Shown: piece after piece, positions 45,901-50,829 of the stretch | How the letters are laid out: every line of letters begins with the position of its first letter | Position numbering within the stretch: position 1 is the stretch's first letter | Assembly (NCBI GenBank): GCA_022414725.1 | Contig: CM039463.1 | Span: 85,162,620-85,226,619, forward strand | Direction: 5' to 3' | DNA: 64,000 nucleotides | Origin: Microglena sp. YARC | Lineage: Eukaryota > Chlorophyta > Chlorophyceae > Chlamydomonadales > Chlamydomonadaceae | Notes under the pieces: generated by a model | The model's input: only the letters and a program-made list of their open reading frames with translations | What the model was told of the DNA's origin: nothing | Database searches by the model: none | Translations under genes and position numbers: made by a program

Positions 45901-46336
45901 TTACAACTTGAACTGTTAACTGACAAGTAATAACTAGAACTTGGTTACAACTTGAACTGTTAACTGACAAGTAATAACTAGAACTTGGTTACAACTTGAA
46001 CTGTTAACTGACAAGTAATAACTAGAACTTGGTTACAACTTGAACTGTTAACTGACAAGTAATAACTAGAACTTGGTTACAACTTGAACTGACAACTGCT
46101 AACTCATAACTTTAACCTACAACTTTAACTTGGTTACAGGCAAGGAGCTGTACGTTGCATATTTGGCTGATGGAGCTGTATATGAGGTCACAGTAGGGGA
46201 CACTTCCCGCTTGGTGTTGCCGGTGCCAAAGCTTGACCCGTTGGCAGATGATGCACGGGCGACCCATCTCATCAGCATAGGGGAGTTAGCTCTGGGTATA
46301 CAGATACCCAAGAAAACACCGACCTCGGCATTGTGA
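14626..46336 (+). CDS. DNAJC11: DnaJ homologue subfamily C member 11 (DNAJC11)
   Basis: Mitochondrial outer-membrane J protein that works with the MICOS/MIB machinery in cristae organisation. Exons 14626-14886, 20906-21027, 34684-34819, 37620-37820, 40958-41146, 42258-42425, 44610-45240 and 46140-46336 join in frame: 1905 nt, 634 residues, phases 0,2,0,0,0,0,1. Residues 12-85 form the J domain with HPDKH. Next come GLEAGMELGDHLKDPKEFRREFE and GYYLCRMSLSEIMRG, then barrel-like strands (NGAGNIILGYKRILSPNN; LSKRTTGTLNWVVG; GVDLEVGANKRWSPEASG). A hydrophobic segment YVLPPLAYLAASRFII precedes the DUF3395 domain (WMRVVGATQYLVVDGRLILYE, SGLMGFADPAP). It ends ALGIQIPKKTPTSAL, like the animal C-terminus. 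Seven introns total about 30 kb here, inflated by the false duplication and gap. The last intron needs a GC donor at 45241. Start Met MGGTGQNFE is preferred over an upstream in-frame ATG at 14530 because the J domain begins shortly after. Confidence 0.9.
14887..15350. other. DNAJC11 intron 1, 5' part
   Basis: Holds a partial family X end (about 15046-15085, GGGCTGCACATAGCAGCTTCC) and GCATGGGCTTG-rich words that grade into the minisatellite. No exon seen. Confidence 0.5.
15355..18300. repeat. 2.9-kb GT-rich minisatellite with higher-order structure
   Basis: Units of about 30-39 bp built from GTGTGCATGGGTCAGCATGT and GGTGTGCGGT. In 15640-17370 a block of about 850-870 bp repeats: the rare variants GTCGGGTGCGGT, GTCAGCGTGTGG and TTAACATGTGG recur in the same order near 15650, 16503 and 17369. 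From 17445 to 18130 a more uniform 39-bp unit with GTGTGTGAGGTGTG takes over. Several frames on both strands lack stops (over 400 codons), purely from composition. Intron 1 of DNAJC11. Confidence 0.95.
18354..18520 (+). repeat. Foldback MITE family X, copy
   Basis: Starts TTTTTTGGCTTCTAATGG and GTAGCTTCCCG, ends GAGCTGCCTAGAAGCTGCTA. The internal CAAGGGTGGGTGAAATGAG is shared with 11399-11575. Confidence 0.65.
18600..19165. repeat. CA-repeat array with about 100-bp unit
   Basis: Four to five units of GCTAGCAAACAGGTATTGGT, TGTGTTCGGACACCACACC, CACAGCACAGCACC, a (CA)n run and AAGAAAAGG. The (CA)n run reaches about 50 bp in the unit at 18910-18953. An intronic tandem array. Confidence 0.85.
19360..19765. 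repeat. Palindromic ATATCATATGAT element cluster
   Basis: Bounded by GGGGTCGGCAATATG and CATATTGCCGATCCCC, which are inverted repeats. Inside, TGATATCATATGATATCAT palindromes and the phrase AAATGGTAACTTWAGCCTAG recur, and an internal TTGCCGTTCCCT near 19540 suggests nested or tandem copies. ATGTA flanks both ends, a possible target duplication. Confidence 0.75.
19831..19892 (-). repeat. Dispersed repeat R1, minus-strand copy
   Basis: GGTTGCCCCCAACGGAACC through CCCCCTCAACCTCACACCTTG matches the reverse complement of the R1 consensus with several changes. Confidence 0.65.
20085..20780. repeat. AT-rich minisatellite (TAATTACCATGTAAATTGCC)
   Basis: About 700 bp of variants of CCATTTAATTAGCATGTAAT and CATATAAATTGC, period near 20 bp. 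It reappears at 28770-29560 beyond the N gap with many single-base insertions. Confidence 0.9.
20791..20852 (-). repeat. Dispersed repeat R1, minus-strand copy
   Basis: GGTTGGCCCCAGTGCAAGC, GGCTGGCCCACTCAACCTC and CGCCTTGTTATAAGG. It sits just upstream of DNAJC11 exon 2. Confidence 0.75.
21060..22150 (+). pseudogene. Array of decoy copies of DNAJC11 exon 2 donor edge
   Basis: At least seven partial copies of the end of exon 2 (EEFKKRMERNRIAEATSHR then AG|GT), about 155-160 bp apart, each starting in copied intron (CTCCCAATTGAAGG). Two slightly different units alternate with a period of about 320 bp, so a two-unit block was itself amplified. Copies start at codons for EFEEFK and lack the acceptor half, so they are extra donor sites rather than exons. 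Two more copies lie at 22540-22600 and 22690-22755. Confidence 0.85.
22159..22338. mobile_element. hAT-like MITE, copy A1
   Basis: CAGGGTACTACATTTTGTCA start, TGTAGTACCCTG end. Flanks GTGCATTT and ACGCATTT form an 8-bp target duplication with two changes. The interior is rich in GCGC palindromes. Confidence 0.85.
22392..22495 (-). mobile_element. tRNA-derived SINE, 5'-truncated 3' part
   Basis: On the minus strand reads ATGGTAGCTTGTCCAG and ends CACGCCCCACCAGGCGTTAT, matching the body and tail of the SINE at 39525-39730. The tRNA-like head is missing. An exon 2 edge copy follows immediately. Confidence 0.75.
22760..22948. mobile_element. hAT-like MITE, copy A2 (inverted)
   Basis: Ends CAGGGTACTTCC and GGAAGTACTCTG, flanked on both sides by the exact 8-bp repeat GTAGGGAC. 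The interior is the reverse complement of copy A4 in order. Confidence 0.9.
22962..23150. repeat. Palindromic ATATCATATGAT element
   Basis: GTCATATGATGTAGACCTA, repeated ATATCATATGATAT and two AATGGTAACTTAAGCCTAG phrases, as in the 19360 cluster. Confidence 0.75.
23180..23372. mobile_element. hAT-like MITE, copy A3, left end damaged
   Basis: Starts TAGGGTACTTTCC rather than CAGGG and ends AAGTACCTG. No clean target duplication is visible. Interior as in A2. Confidence 0.75.
23388..23510. repeat. Palindromic ATATCATATGAT element
   Basis: Second copy of the unit in 22962-23150 followed by the same ACACAGCTGGRCAGCTGATTG tail. The MITE, palindromic element and tail were therefore duplicated as a block of about 400 bp. 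Confidence 0.75.
23541..23740. mobile_element. hAT-like MITE, copy A4
   Basis: Full 200-bp copy: CAGGGTACTACA to TAGTACCCTG, flanked by perfect 8-bp GTGCACTG duplications at 23533-23540 and 23741-23748. Confidence 0.92.
24030..24565. repeat. 50-bp minisatellite with AGAGACGTCAGTTAGAG
   Basis: Units CATCAGAGACGTCAGTTAGA with GTCGCTAGTTAGTCGTTAGT, about six copies, then irregular TTAGTTAGTCG repeats. Repeated beyond the N gap at 32900-33460. Confidence 0.9.
24566..25860. other. DNAJC11 intron near contig end, low-quality sequence
   Basis: No exon seen. Compared with 33460-34010, which it matches in scattered blocks (CCAGCTAGCG, TTCTTATCGCCTA), this stretch has hundreds of extra bases, consistent with an error-prone contig end. 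Confidence 0.5.
26580..26790 (+). pseudogene. Corrupted duplicate of DNAJC11 exon 3 (left of gap)
   Basis: Contains CATGAGCTTGTTCCGAGATC, CGCGCCATCTTGGTTCAGA and a damaged exon end, but with inserted bases (for example a GGGGCGGCC block) that break the frame. The intact version is 34684-34819. Best read as assembly error in a duplicated contig end. Confidence 0.75.
26770..27050. repeat. GTGTAGGGTATAGG minisatellite (left of gap)
   Basis: Imperfect GGTGTAGGGTATAGGGTGTG words. Counterpart of 34820-35070. Confidence 0.8.
27619..28618. other. Assembly gap, exactly 1000 N
   Basis: A round-number run of N, i.e. a scaffold gap of unknown true size. Open frames translated through it are meaningless. 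The sequence on either side overlaps (see 28619-35690), so the real gap is probably zero or negative. Confidence 0.99.
29745..29875 (+). pseudogene. Frameshifted duplicate of DNAJC11 exon 2
   Basis: Matches exon 2 at 20906-21027 but with at least five inserted bases (for example GGAAAGCAGG for GGAAGCAGG), so the frame is lost. Part of the false duplication. Confidence 0.8.
29930..31045 (+). pseudogene. Duplicate of the exon 2 decoy array
   Basis: Same order and spacing of donor-edge copies as 21060-22150, with many small indels. The last units, after about 30900, are nearly identical to the first array. Confidence 0.8.
31050..31229. mobile_element. hAT-like MITE (duplicate of A1)
   Basis: Same ends and same imperfect flanking pair GTGCATTT/ACGCATTT as 22159-22338, confirming these are the same insertion. 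Confidence 0.85.
31283..31385 (-). mobile_element. SINE 3' fragment (duplicate of 22392-22495)
   Basis: Same truncation point and same flanks as the first copy. Confidence 0.75.
31651..31844. mobile_element. hAT-like MITE (duplicate of A2)
   Basis: CAGGGTACTTCC to AAGTACTCTG. Left flank GTAGGGAC is intact; the right flank reads GTAGGAC after a one-base loss. Confidence 0.85.
32079..32268. mobile_element. hAT-like MITE (duplicate of A3)
   Basis: Left end AGGGTACTTCC without the leading C, right end GGAAGTACCCTG. Cleaner than the copy at 23180-23372. Confidence 0.8.
32436..32634. mobile_element. hAT-like MITE (duplicate of A4)
   Basis: CAGGGTACTACA to TAGTACCCTG, left flank GTGCACTG, right flank GTGCATGTG (degraded duplicate). 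Confidence 0.85.
32900..33460. repeat. 50-bp AGAGACGTCAGTTAGAG minisatellite (right copy)
   Basis: Cleaner and more regular than 24030-24565; seven CAGAGACGTCAGTTAGAG units, then TTAGTTGTTAGTTAG repeats. Confidence 0.9.
33990..34683 (+). pseudogene. Decoy copies of DNAJC11 exon 3 acceptor edge
   Basis: Three upstream copies of the exon 3 start (GCYLYRMSLSEI at about 34097; a shorter one near 34308; GCYLCHMSLSE near 34430), each preceded by AATCCAC(TTC)A(C)AGG and copied intron (GTCTGCCTACCAATTTGAAG). None carries the full exon. Confidence 0.8.
34820..35930. repeat. GTGTAGGGTATAGG minisatellite with exon 3 donor-edge copies
   Basis: Copies of the exon 3 end (TCCGTGCACTTGCAAGGCCAG then GTGTGT, here split at 34917-34940 and 35580-35650) alternate with repeats GTGTAGGGTATAGGATGTG. 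The last block (35640-35890) has a roughly 55-bp unit. Confidence 0.8.
36010..37619 (+). pseudogene. Array of ten decoy copies of DNAJC11 exon 4
   Basis: Starts near 36024, 36187, 36334, 36483, 36632, 36781, 36932, 37100, 37250 and 37389, each with CTTGTGCAGGCGGCTCTT-like acceptor sequence, then codons for RGQNGAGNIILGYKRML and NNALDLSALL, then a C-rich intron piece. Most stop at LDLSAL and lack a donor. The 37389 copy extends through FGMQTVL. Units of about 150 bp keep a frame open for over 1 kb by chance. Confidence 0.88.
37990..38325 (+). pseudogene. Two decoy copies of DNAJC11 exon 4 donor edge
   Basis: CACTGAGGCACTCTGGGCCA and GACGCCAAGTGGCGGATTTG with GAATGCAG|GTTGGTG at 38003-38065, and a second copy at 38260-38320. 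Both reproduce the exon end (SGTLTTSWTPSDGFGMQ) after copied intron (AAAAGCTA words). Confidence 0.85.
38440..38745. repeat. 48-bp minisatellite, about six units
   Basis: GAGATGTACTTTGTGTGAGT and TTATCATGTCACATGTGCTA, nearly perfect. A 48-bp unit keeps a 16-residue repeating frame open on both strands, which is not evidence of coding. Confidence 0.93.
38850..39205 (-). repeat. Four tandem copies of dispersed repeat R1
   Basis: Units of about 90 bp with GGTTGGCTTGAGTGCAAGC, AACAGGCTGGCCCCATCAAC, CTCACGCCTCGTAATAAGGC and TATTTATTTT. Tandem arrangement suggests local duplication of an inserted element. Confidence 0.85.
39297..39492. mobile_element. Foldback MITE family X, best copy
   Basis: Left end TTTTCTTTTCAGCTACCAGC, then AGCAGCTTCTAGGCAGCTC. 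The right end GAGCTGCCTAGAAGCTGCTG then GTAGCTGAAAATAAAAGC is its reverse complement over about 40 bp. Internal CCAGTGGCTAGCC. No protein coded; class unknown. Confidence 0.8.
39525..39730 (+). mobile_element. tRNA-derived SINE, longest copy
   Basis: The head has a degenerate A box (AAAGGCTCAATGGCAGA) and a good B box GGTTCGGATCCC about 40 bp downstream. The body continues CTGTCAACCGCCATGGTAGC and the tail ends CACGCCCCACCAGGCGTTAT. The head is shared with 58787-58935, the tail with 22392-22495 and 40700-40790. Confidence 0.75.
39803..39870 (+). repeat. Dispersed repeat R1
   Basis: TATTTCGAGGCGTGAGTTTGA and GGGGGCCAGCCCGTTTGCTT, 3' of the SINE. Confidence 0.75.
39917..40200. repeat. Foldback MITE family X, copy with internal duplication
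   Basis: Ends GGCTACGGGTAGTAGCTTCT and GAGCTGCCTGGAAGCTGCTA with GTAGCC. An internal tandem CATCTGAAAGCCAAACCAAG unit is present two to three times. Confidence 0.65.
40205..40957 (+). pseudogene. Decoy copies of DNAJC11 exon 5 acceptor edge
   Basis: The segment AACTGCCC(A/T)GGCCTCGAC followed by GCRGCAGCTATCTA occurs near 40247, 40363, 40823 and at the true acceptor (40931-40962). Copied intron (ACCCTAACCCTNTATGCNTT) precedes each, and CTTCCATCC pyrimidine repeats lie between. Only a few exon codons (LS) are copied. Confidence 0.8.
40700..40790 (+). mobile_element. SINE 3' fragment
   Basis: GCCATGGTGACTTGCCCCAG to ACACCACGCCCCTTCAGGTG then TTATC, matching the SINE body/tail with divergence. 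Nested among exon 5 edge copies. Confidence 0.65.
41157..41311. mobile_element. Palindromic ATATCATATGAT element, compact copy
   Basis: Ends AGGGATCGGCAAATCATGTG and ATATTATACTGCCGTTCCCT are inverted repeats, with ATATGATATCATATGATGAC inside. At 155 bp it is the cleanest single copy and lies just after exon 5. Confidence 0.8.
41405..41960. repeat. G-rich minisatellite (GGGCAGAGGTTGGGCAAAGA)
   Basis: Units of about 27-30 bp with GATGGGCGGGATGGGCAGAG. Open in several frames by composition only. DNAJC11 intron 5. Confidence 0.92.
42015..42250. repeat. C-rich repeat before DNAJC11 exon 6
   Basis: CCCAACCCCATCCACCC and CACCCCCACCCACATCCA units (about 65 bp) running into the TTTGCAG acceptor of exon 6. 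Confidence 0.88.
42430..43200 (+). pseudogene. Decoy copies of DNAJC11 exon 6 donor edge
   Basis: CAAACGTTCGATATCCTGAT with CTCAGTCTCTCAAGTGAGG at 42608-42648, GCATCTCTCAGGTGAGGTCC at about 42832, and TCTCAGGTAGTCAGGTGAGG at about 43165. All copy the exon 6 end (QTFDIPISVSQ|GT) plus GTCCAACTTGG of the intron. Confidence 0.85.
43500..44609 (+). pseudogene. Six decoy copies of DNAJC11 exon 7
   Basis: Starts after GTACGCAG at about 43541, 43725, 43899, 44073, 44255 and 44441; unit about 175-185 bp. Each encodes RYDxWxVVAAAYVLPPLAYL through MNxW, and five then reach WARL with an immediate TAA (the last two read slightly differently). (CA)n and CATCTTGTTAC intron follow. If spliced in, each would truncate the protein before DUF3395. 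The true exon is 44610-45240, where GCTAGGCGATGG replaces GCTAGACTGTAA. Confidence 0.88.
45222..45452. repeat. 27-bp direct repeat carrying two splice donors around a MITE
   Basis: 45222-45248 and 45426-45452 are the same 27 bp except for two bases. Each covers the end of exon 7 and the donor: TCAG|GCAAGGGG in the first, TCAG|GTAAGGGG in the second. Between them lies a 3'-truncated hAT-like MITE (45249-45425). The reading frame stops inside the MITE, so only the first, GC-type donor gives a full protein. Confidence 0.85.
45249..45425. mobile_element. hAT-like MITE, 3' terminal repeat missing
   Basis: Starts CAGGGTACTACATTTTGTCA and continues as in A4 to GCTGCCGCGCGC, where the final TTTGTAGTACCCTG is replaced by the second 27-bp repeat. 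No 8-bp target duplication remains. Confidence 0.85.
45455..46125. repeat. Minisatellite AACTTGAACTTGGTTACAAC in last DNAJC11 intron
   Basis: Variants of TTGGTTACAACTTGAACTGA with CAACTGACAAGTTATAAC. At 45905-46085 a 44-bp unit is nearly perfect four times. It ends at the TTGGTTACAG acceptor of exon 8, so the acceptor itself is part of a repeat unit. Confidence 0.92.
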
Positions 46337-47150
46337 GGCCAATCCTGTGGTTAGCTGTATCAGTGTATCACACATCTCTCATCTTATGGGATACATATAC
46401 TCAAGAAAACACCGACCTCGACATTGTGAGGCCAATCCTGTGGTTTGCTGTATCAGCGTATCACACATCTCTCATCTTAGGGGACATAGATACCCAAGAA
46501 ACCACCAACCTCGACATAGTTTTCTTTTTCGGCTACCAGCAGCAGCTTGTAGGCAGCTCCCTGGGCTCTCTCTTCATCCAAACCTTAAGCAACCTAGGCA
46601 CCTGGAAGCTGATATATCGACAGCTTTCCAGTGCTCCTATAATCTTTGGATTTGGCCCAGTGGCAGTCGCAGGGAGCTGCCTAGAAGCTGGTACTGGTAG
46701 CCAAAAAGAAAACACTGACCTCGGCATTGAGAGGCCATTGGAGCTGGATGGAAGCTGCTACGCGTACGCGTAGCCCCGCAATTGAACAGTGGGTACAGAT
46801 ACCCAAGAAAACACCAACCTCAACGTTGTGAGGCCAACCCTGCGTTTTGCTGTATCAGTGTATCACACATCTCTGGTCTTAGGGATGCAGATACTCAAGA
46901 AAACACCGACCTCGGCATTGTGAGGCCAATCCTGTGGTTAGCTGTATCAGTGTATCACACATCTCTCGTCTTAGGGGATACAGATACTCAAGAAAACACC
47001 GACCTCGGCATTTTGAGGCCAACCGTGTGTTCTGCTGTATCAGTGTATCGCACATCTCTGGTCTTAGGGATGCAGATACTCAAGAAAACACCGACCTCGG
47101 CATTGTGAGGCCCACCCTGTGATTTGTTATATCACAGATCTCACTTCTTA
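46337..47150. repeat. Tandem copies of DNAJC11 3' end
   Basis: ACTCAAGAAAACACCGACCT, CGGCATTGTGAGGCCAATCC and GCTGTATCAGTGTATCACAC recur about every 95-100 bp (near 46300, 46400, 46490, 46800, 46890, 46985, 47080). The first unit contains the stop codon of DNAJC11 (PKKTPTSAL*). The rest is 3' flank, with a family X element inserted. Confidence 0.85.
46519..46712. mobile_element. Foldback MITE family X, copy
   Basis: TTTCTTTTTCGGCTACCAGC start; GAGCTGCCTAGAAGCTGGTA and GGTAGCCAAAAAGAAAA end. About 35-bp inverted ends. Inserted in the tandem 3'-end repeat. Confidence 0.8.
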
Positions 47151-47171
47151 GGGGATACAGAAACCGATAAC

Positions 47172-47358
47172 ACTTTTTTGTTCCGGCTGCTCGTAGCAGC
47201 TTCTAAGCAGCTCCCTTGCTAAGTCCTTTGGCCAGACCTGGATCCAGCTTGTGCGTCTGATAGCTGACATGACAGGCATTCTAATGTGTTTGCAAGCTTT
47301 GGGATTTACACAGTCGCTGGCTATTGGAGCTGGATGGAAGCTGCTACGCGTAGTCCAA
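47172..47358. mobile_element. Foldback MITE family X, copy
   Basis: TTTTTTGTTCCGGCTGCTCG start; GAGCTGGATGGAAGCTGCTA end, internal ACATGACAGGCATTCTAATG shared with 40100-40135. Confidence 0.7.
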
Positions 47359-47359
47359 C

Positions 47360-47580
47360 AAGTTACATGCAGCGTCGCAAGCGACGCTAAAAAATGGCGG
47401 AGAATGTTAGCAACGGAGCGATTGGTGGCAACGGAAGCGAGTTATTAACGAGACCGTTGGCTGACGTGTCAGGCTTCGTCTCGGTCAGATGGTCATCAGT
47501 CAGACGGTCACATGCACGGACAACGGGGTGACCCTGGGGGGGCCCGCCCCCTTGAAGAGGGGGCTCCGCCAAAAATGAAA
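47360..47580 (-). repeat. Dispersed repeat R4 (GCGTCGCAAGCGACGC), copy 1
   Basis: Contains GCAGCGTCGCAAGCGACGCT, GGCGGAGAATGTTAGCAACG, GCTGACGTGTCAGGCTTCGT and AGGGGGCTCCGCC. The reverse complement gives the same blocks in order at 48150-48360 and 59738-59955. Unclassified, about 210 bp. Confidence 0.7.
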
Positions 47581-47800
47581 CGGTGGAGGCAGATACCCAA
47601 TAAAACAGCCACCTCAGCAGTGTGAGATCCACCATGTGGTTGGCTGTATCATAGTATCACATATCTCTCTTCTTAGGGATACAGATACCCAATAAAACAG
47701 CCACCTCAGCAGTGTGAGATCCACCATGTGGTTAGCTGTATCAGTGTATCACAAATCTCTCTTCTAAGGATAAGCAGATACCCAAGAAAACACCGACCTC
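47580..47800. repeat. Further copies of the DNAJC11 3'-end tandem unit
   Basis: CAGATACCCAATAAAACAGC, CACCTCAGCAGTGTGAGATC and ATCACATATCTCTCTTCTTA occur twice, a diverged subfamily of the 46337-47150 unit, followed by a third partial copy before 47806. Confidence 0.8.
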
Positions 47801-47805
47801 GGCAT

Positions 47806-47980
47806 ATTTTTTTTCCGGCGGCCAGCAGCAGCATCTAGGCAGCTTCCTGGGCTCTCTCTTCATCCAAACCTTAAGCTGCCTAGGCACCTGGAAGCTGATA
47901 TTGTCAGCTTTCCAGTGCTCCTGGAGTTTTGGGTTTCGCCCAGTGGCAGTCTCAGGGAGCTTGTAGCCGAAAAGAAAACC
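47806..47980. mobile_element. Foldback MITE family X, copy
   Basis: TTTTTTTTCCGGCGGCCAGC start; right end shortened (CAGGGAGCTTGTAGCCGAAA). Interior matches 46519-46712. Confidence 0.7.
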
Positions 47981-48149
47981 AGTGACTCAAGCTGCTCTGC
48001 CAGGGCCTCTGGTTGTGTAGTCATGTATATTTGGTACGAATAGAGCCCCTCCTAATACTCTAGAATTATCTTGATTACATTACGTCAGTACTCTAGGTTG
48101 GGAAAGGACTTCGGGTTCTGCCTATATTTGGCCCACCTCCAGGGGGGTT

Positions 48150-48360
48150 CAGTTTTTTAATTCTTTTGGGCGGAGCCCCCCCTTCTGGGGGGCGGGAACC
48201 CCCAGGCCCCCAGCGTTACCCATTTGGCCGTCTGTCTGGCAACTGAGACGAAGCCTGACGCGTAAGCCAACTGCCTCATAACTAACTGGCTTCGCTCAGC
48301 TCCATTTTCGTTGCTAACCCACTCCGCCAATTTTCCGCGTCGCTTGCGATGCTGCATAGG
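48150..48360 (+). repeat. Dispersed repeat R4, copy 2
   Basis: GGGCGGAGCCCCCCCTTCTG, AGACGAAGCCTGACGCGTAA, AACTAACTGGCTTCGCTCAG and CGCGTCGCTTGCGATGCTGC. Confidence 0.7.
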
Positions 48361-49017
48361 ACTTGTTCTTCGGGGGGCCCTTTTAAATTGGGGTCTTTAA
48401 AAATGGGGGGGACAGGGGGGTATTTAGAATTGGGCATTTTTGTGAAACTACTTATATAGTTATATACGGTAGCTATTCCGCGAGCCTTAAGTTGGATTAA
48501 ATCTGAAAAGGATTATCTTGATGGCTGCATTCGAGGTTGGAAAAGTCCCTTTTGCCCACCTCACCCGAACCTCACACACACACCTAATTGGCCACCCCCT
48601 GAACTGTAGCATAAATACATACAAAGCTCAAAGCGGTGAATGGAGAGGGAATAAGTTCATGGTGTCTAGTAGAGAGCCGTAAGCCTCTCTCTGAACTTGA
48701 ACTTGAACTTCGTTACATAGCTTCAGCCAGCAATTTGGCTGCCCGCCGTCTTCGGCAGTAAAAACATGATTACCAGGAAAATGTAAACTCGAACAAATCA
48801 CTTTTTTGCCTCTTCTGAAACTGTTGCCCGCCCTGGCTGTGTTGTGCTGTGTTGTATGCATAGCTTTTCTTTCCAGCTACGAGCAGCAGCTTCTAGCCTG
48901 CTCCCAAGTAAATGCTTGAAAGAAGCAGTTGTTTCTAGGCCGTTGCGCTTTGAAGCCACCCAAACTGACCCAATGTAGTACCCTGTTGAGCTGGTACCTT
49001 CAGCTGTATGGGTCGTG
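48361..49017. other. Intergenic, repeat fragments only
   Basis: A partial R3 copy (48540-48610), a CTTGAACTTGAACTTCGTTACATAG block with CAGCCAGCAATTTGGCTGC (48700-48745) that recurs inverted at 56620-56665 and 57990-58045, and a family X left end (48862-48905). No gene. Confidence 0.5.
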
Positions 49018-49182
49018 TAATTAAATTGTCCCTGTAGCACGAACTCAAGCTCCCCGTGGGTAAAACGATTTTTCGGGGTTCAGTTCAGGTTCAGTTCATC
49101 AGTTTTTTCGTTGTAGCCCCTCCTGATATCATGGTCGGGCAAGTCCCTTCTGCCTAATTGGCTACCCCTGGACTGTATCAAC
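49018..49182 (+). repeat. Dispersed repeat R3, copy 2
   Basis: TGTAGCACGAACTCAAGCTC, TTTTTCGGGGTTCAGTTCAG, GTCGGGCAAGTCCCTTCTGC and CTACCCCTGGACTGTATCA, parallel to 13488-13640. Confidence 0.75.
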
Positions 49183-49424
49183 CTCCCGCACCTCCCGCCC
49201 AGCTAAGGACACCTACTCCCTCGTTCTGAGTAGGCTCCGCCACATCACATCTAATCCTTCCAGTCTAGTACTACCGGTAGTTCAGGGAGACCCACCCGTT
49301 GAGGCAAAAATCTGTTTCGCAAAAAAAAGCACAGACATCCGTATACATTCATGACCTCATGAGTGAATAAGGATACTTTAGGAGGACCCCCAGCTCTGCT
49401 GAATGAGACGCAACCAAGTACCGT

Positions 49425-49545
49425 ATATAGCCTGCGTCCTGCAACGTAACGGACCCTTCCTTCTGGTCAACGGACCCTCCCCACATTGCGTCCTGCGACG
49501 CAACGGATTCTTCGACGTTGTGTCTGAGGACGCACCGTCCTGAAT
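49425..49545. repeat. GACGCA/TGCGTC-rich repeat, copy 2
   Basis: CTGCGTCCTGCAACGTAACG and GCGTCCTGCGACGCAACGGA; see 58145-58385 for the longest member. Confidence 0.6.
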
Positions 49546-49682
49546 AACCCTGGGGAATATGTACCCCTCCAGTCCATTACCACAGGGCTGTAATCGCACA
49601 ACCTAGCCTATTTTCTGCTCCCTCGTAGCACAATGTTTTCCACGACCAGGGATTTGTCAGCACAACTGACTCTCAACATATC

Positions 49683-49835
49683 GGTAGGGACCCGCATATC
49701 ATATGATGTTGACCAAAAGCAAGGATGAAATCATACAAACTGTATCATATGAAATTGTTTACCGTATACATGGCAACTTTAGCCTAGTTAGACTGACGGC
49801 ATCATATTATATCATATTGCCGTTTCTTACCTATA
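49683..49835. mobile_element. Palindromic ATATCATATGAT element
   Basis: GCATATCATATGATGTTGACC, TGGCAACTTTAGCCTAGTTAG and CATATTATATCATATTGCCG. About 150 bp like 41157-41311. Confidence 0.75.
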
Positions 49836-50829
49836 GGTCATTGCAAGAGTCTTTCGGTTTCGGTGAGGCGGCAAAATGCGTGCTACTGAGTCATGATTCA
49901 TTCTTCGCAATTATGCCCGCTAAGAGTATTGAAGATATTAATCGCCCAGTTTTTACCACATACTTTGCGTGCGCCCATGGCAGGGCTGCACGCTTTTTGC
50001 ATGCTATGTGCAAGATGTGCTTGTTTTAGCATGGTAAAAATGCACCCCTTACTCCCAGGGTAGGACAATGGCCTTCCTGAATAGTGCTGGCAATACCGGA
50101 ACTCTGTTTTTACCCTTCCAGTGCACCTTTTGGGCCATGTTTGAATACCGCACTTCTTGTATTCATTTTCAGTTAATCCCTGCCCACTACGTTTGGCAAG
50201 CACCCAGATACCTTACAAGCTCTGCGAACACCCATTCGAATTTACTGATAAACCTTTACTGAATTTGGAAAGATTGTATCAGAACCTGCTTTCCCAATCT
50301 GAGGGTAAAATGATACCTCTACAGGACATACCAGTTCTGATACCTGTTGAATAATAACTGCCAAAAGCCAACTGGCTGGCTAGTGTCGTGCAACCAAGTT
50401 TAGGAATTAATTAATCTCTCTGTCAGTCGGCTTCAATACATTTCGAACAGCCAAGACATCACCACGACGATGTATCTAAATCTGCAGCGAGGCCAAGGAC
50501 TGGAAGAGGGTTGCAAGGATTAACAGAAACATTCTGTTACAGACCTTCCAGAACTTCCGGATACAAACAAAATGGCTGGCCATTCAATAAAAAATAAAAA
50601 ATGCTGGTCAACACTCAACATATATATCTTAACATGAGAAAAAGTACAACAACCACAAAATGAGGCAGACTCCTCGTCCAAAATAACTAACCTAAAAACC
50701 GGGTGCACACGTCCGGGGGGTAATCCAGGTCCTCATGGGACGATCAAAACCAAAACCTGAACTCTACAGTCCACAATTGAAACGATGAATGTTGAATAGC
50801 TTAACTGATCAAAACATGACAGAAGACCA
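49836..50829. other. Intergenic region downstream of the ferredoxin-like gene
   Basis: No gene. Near 50270-50345 is GCTTTCCCAATCTGAGGGTAAAATGAT, similar in pieces to 57015-57050 at the LINE-like remnant, so a degraded element fragment may be present. Confidence 0.4.

Noticed and set aside
49703..50029. 108-codon plus-strand frame
   Set aside because: Its first third is the palindromic ATATCATATGAT element; no coding support beyond that.
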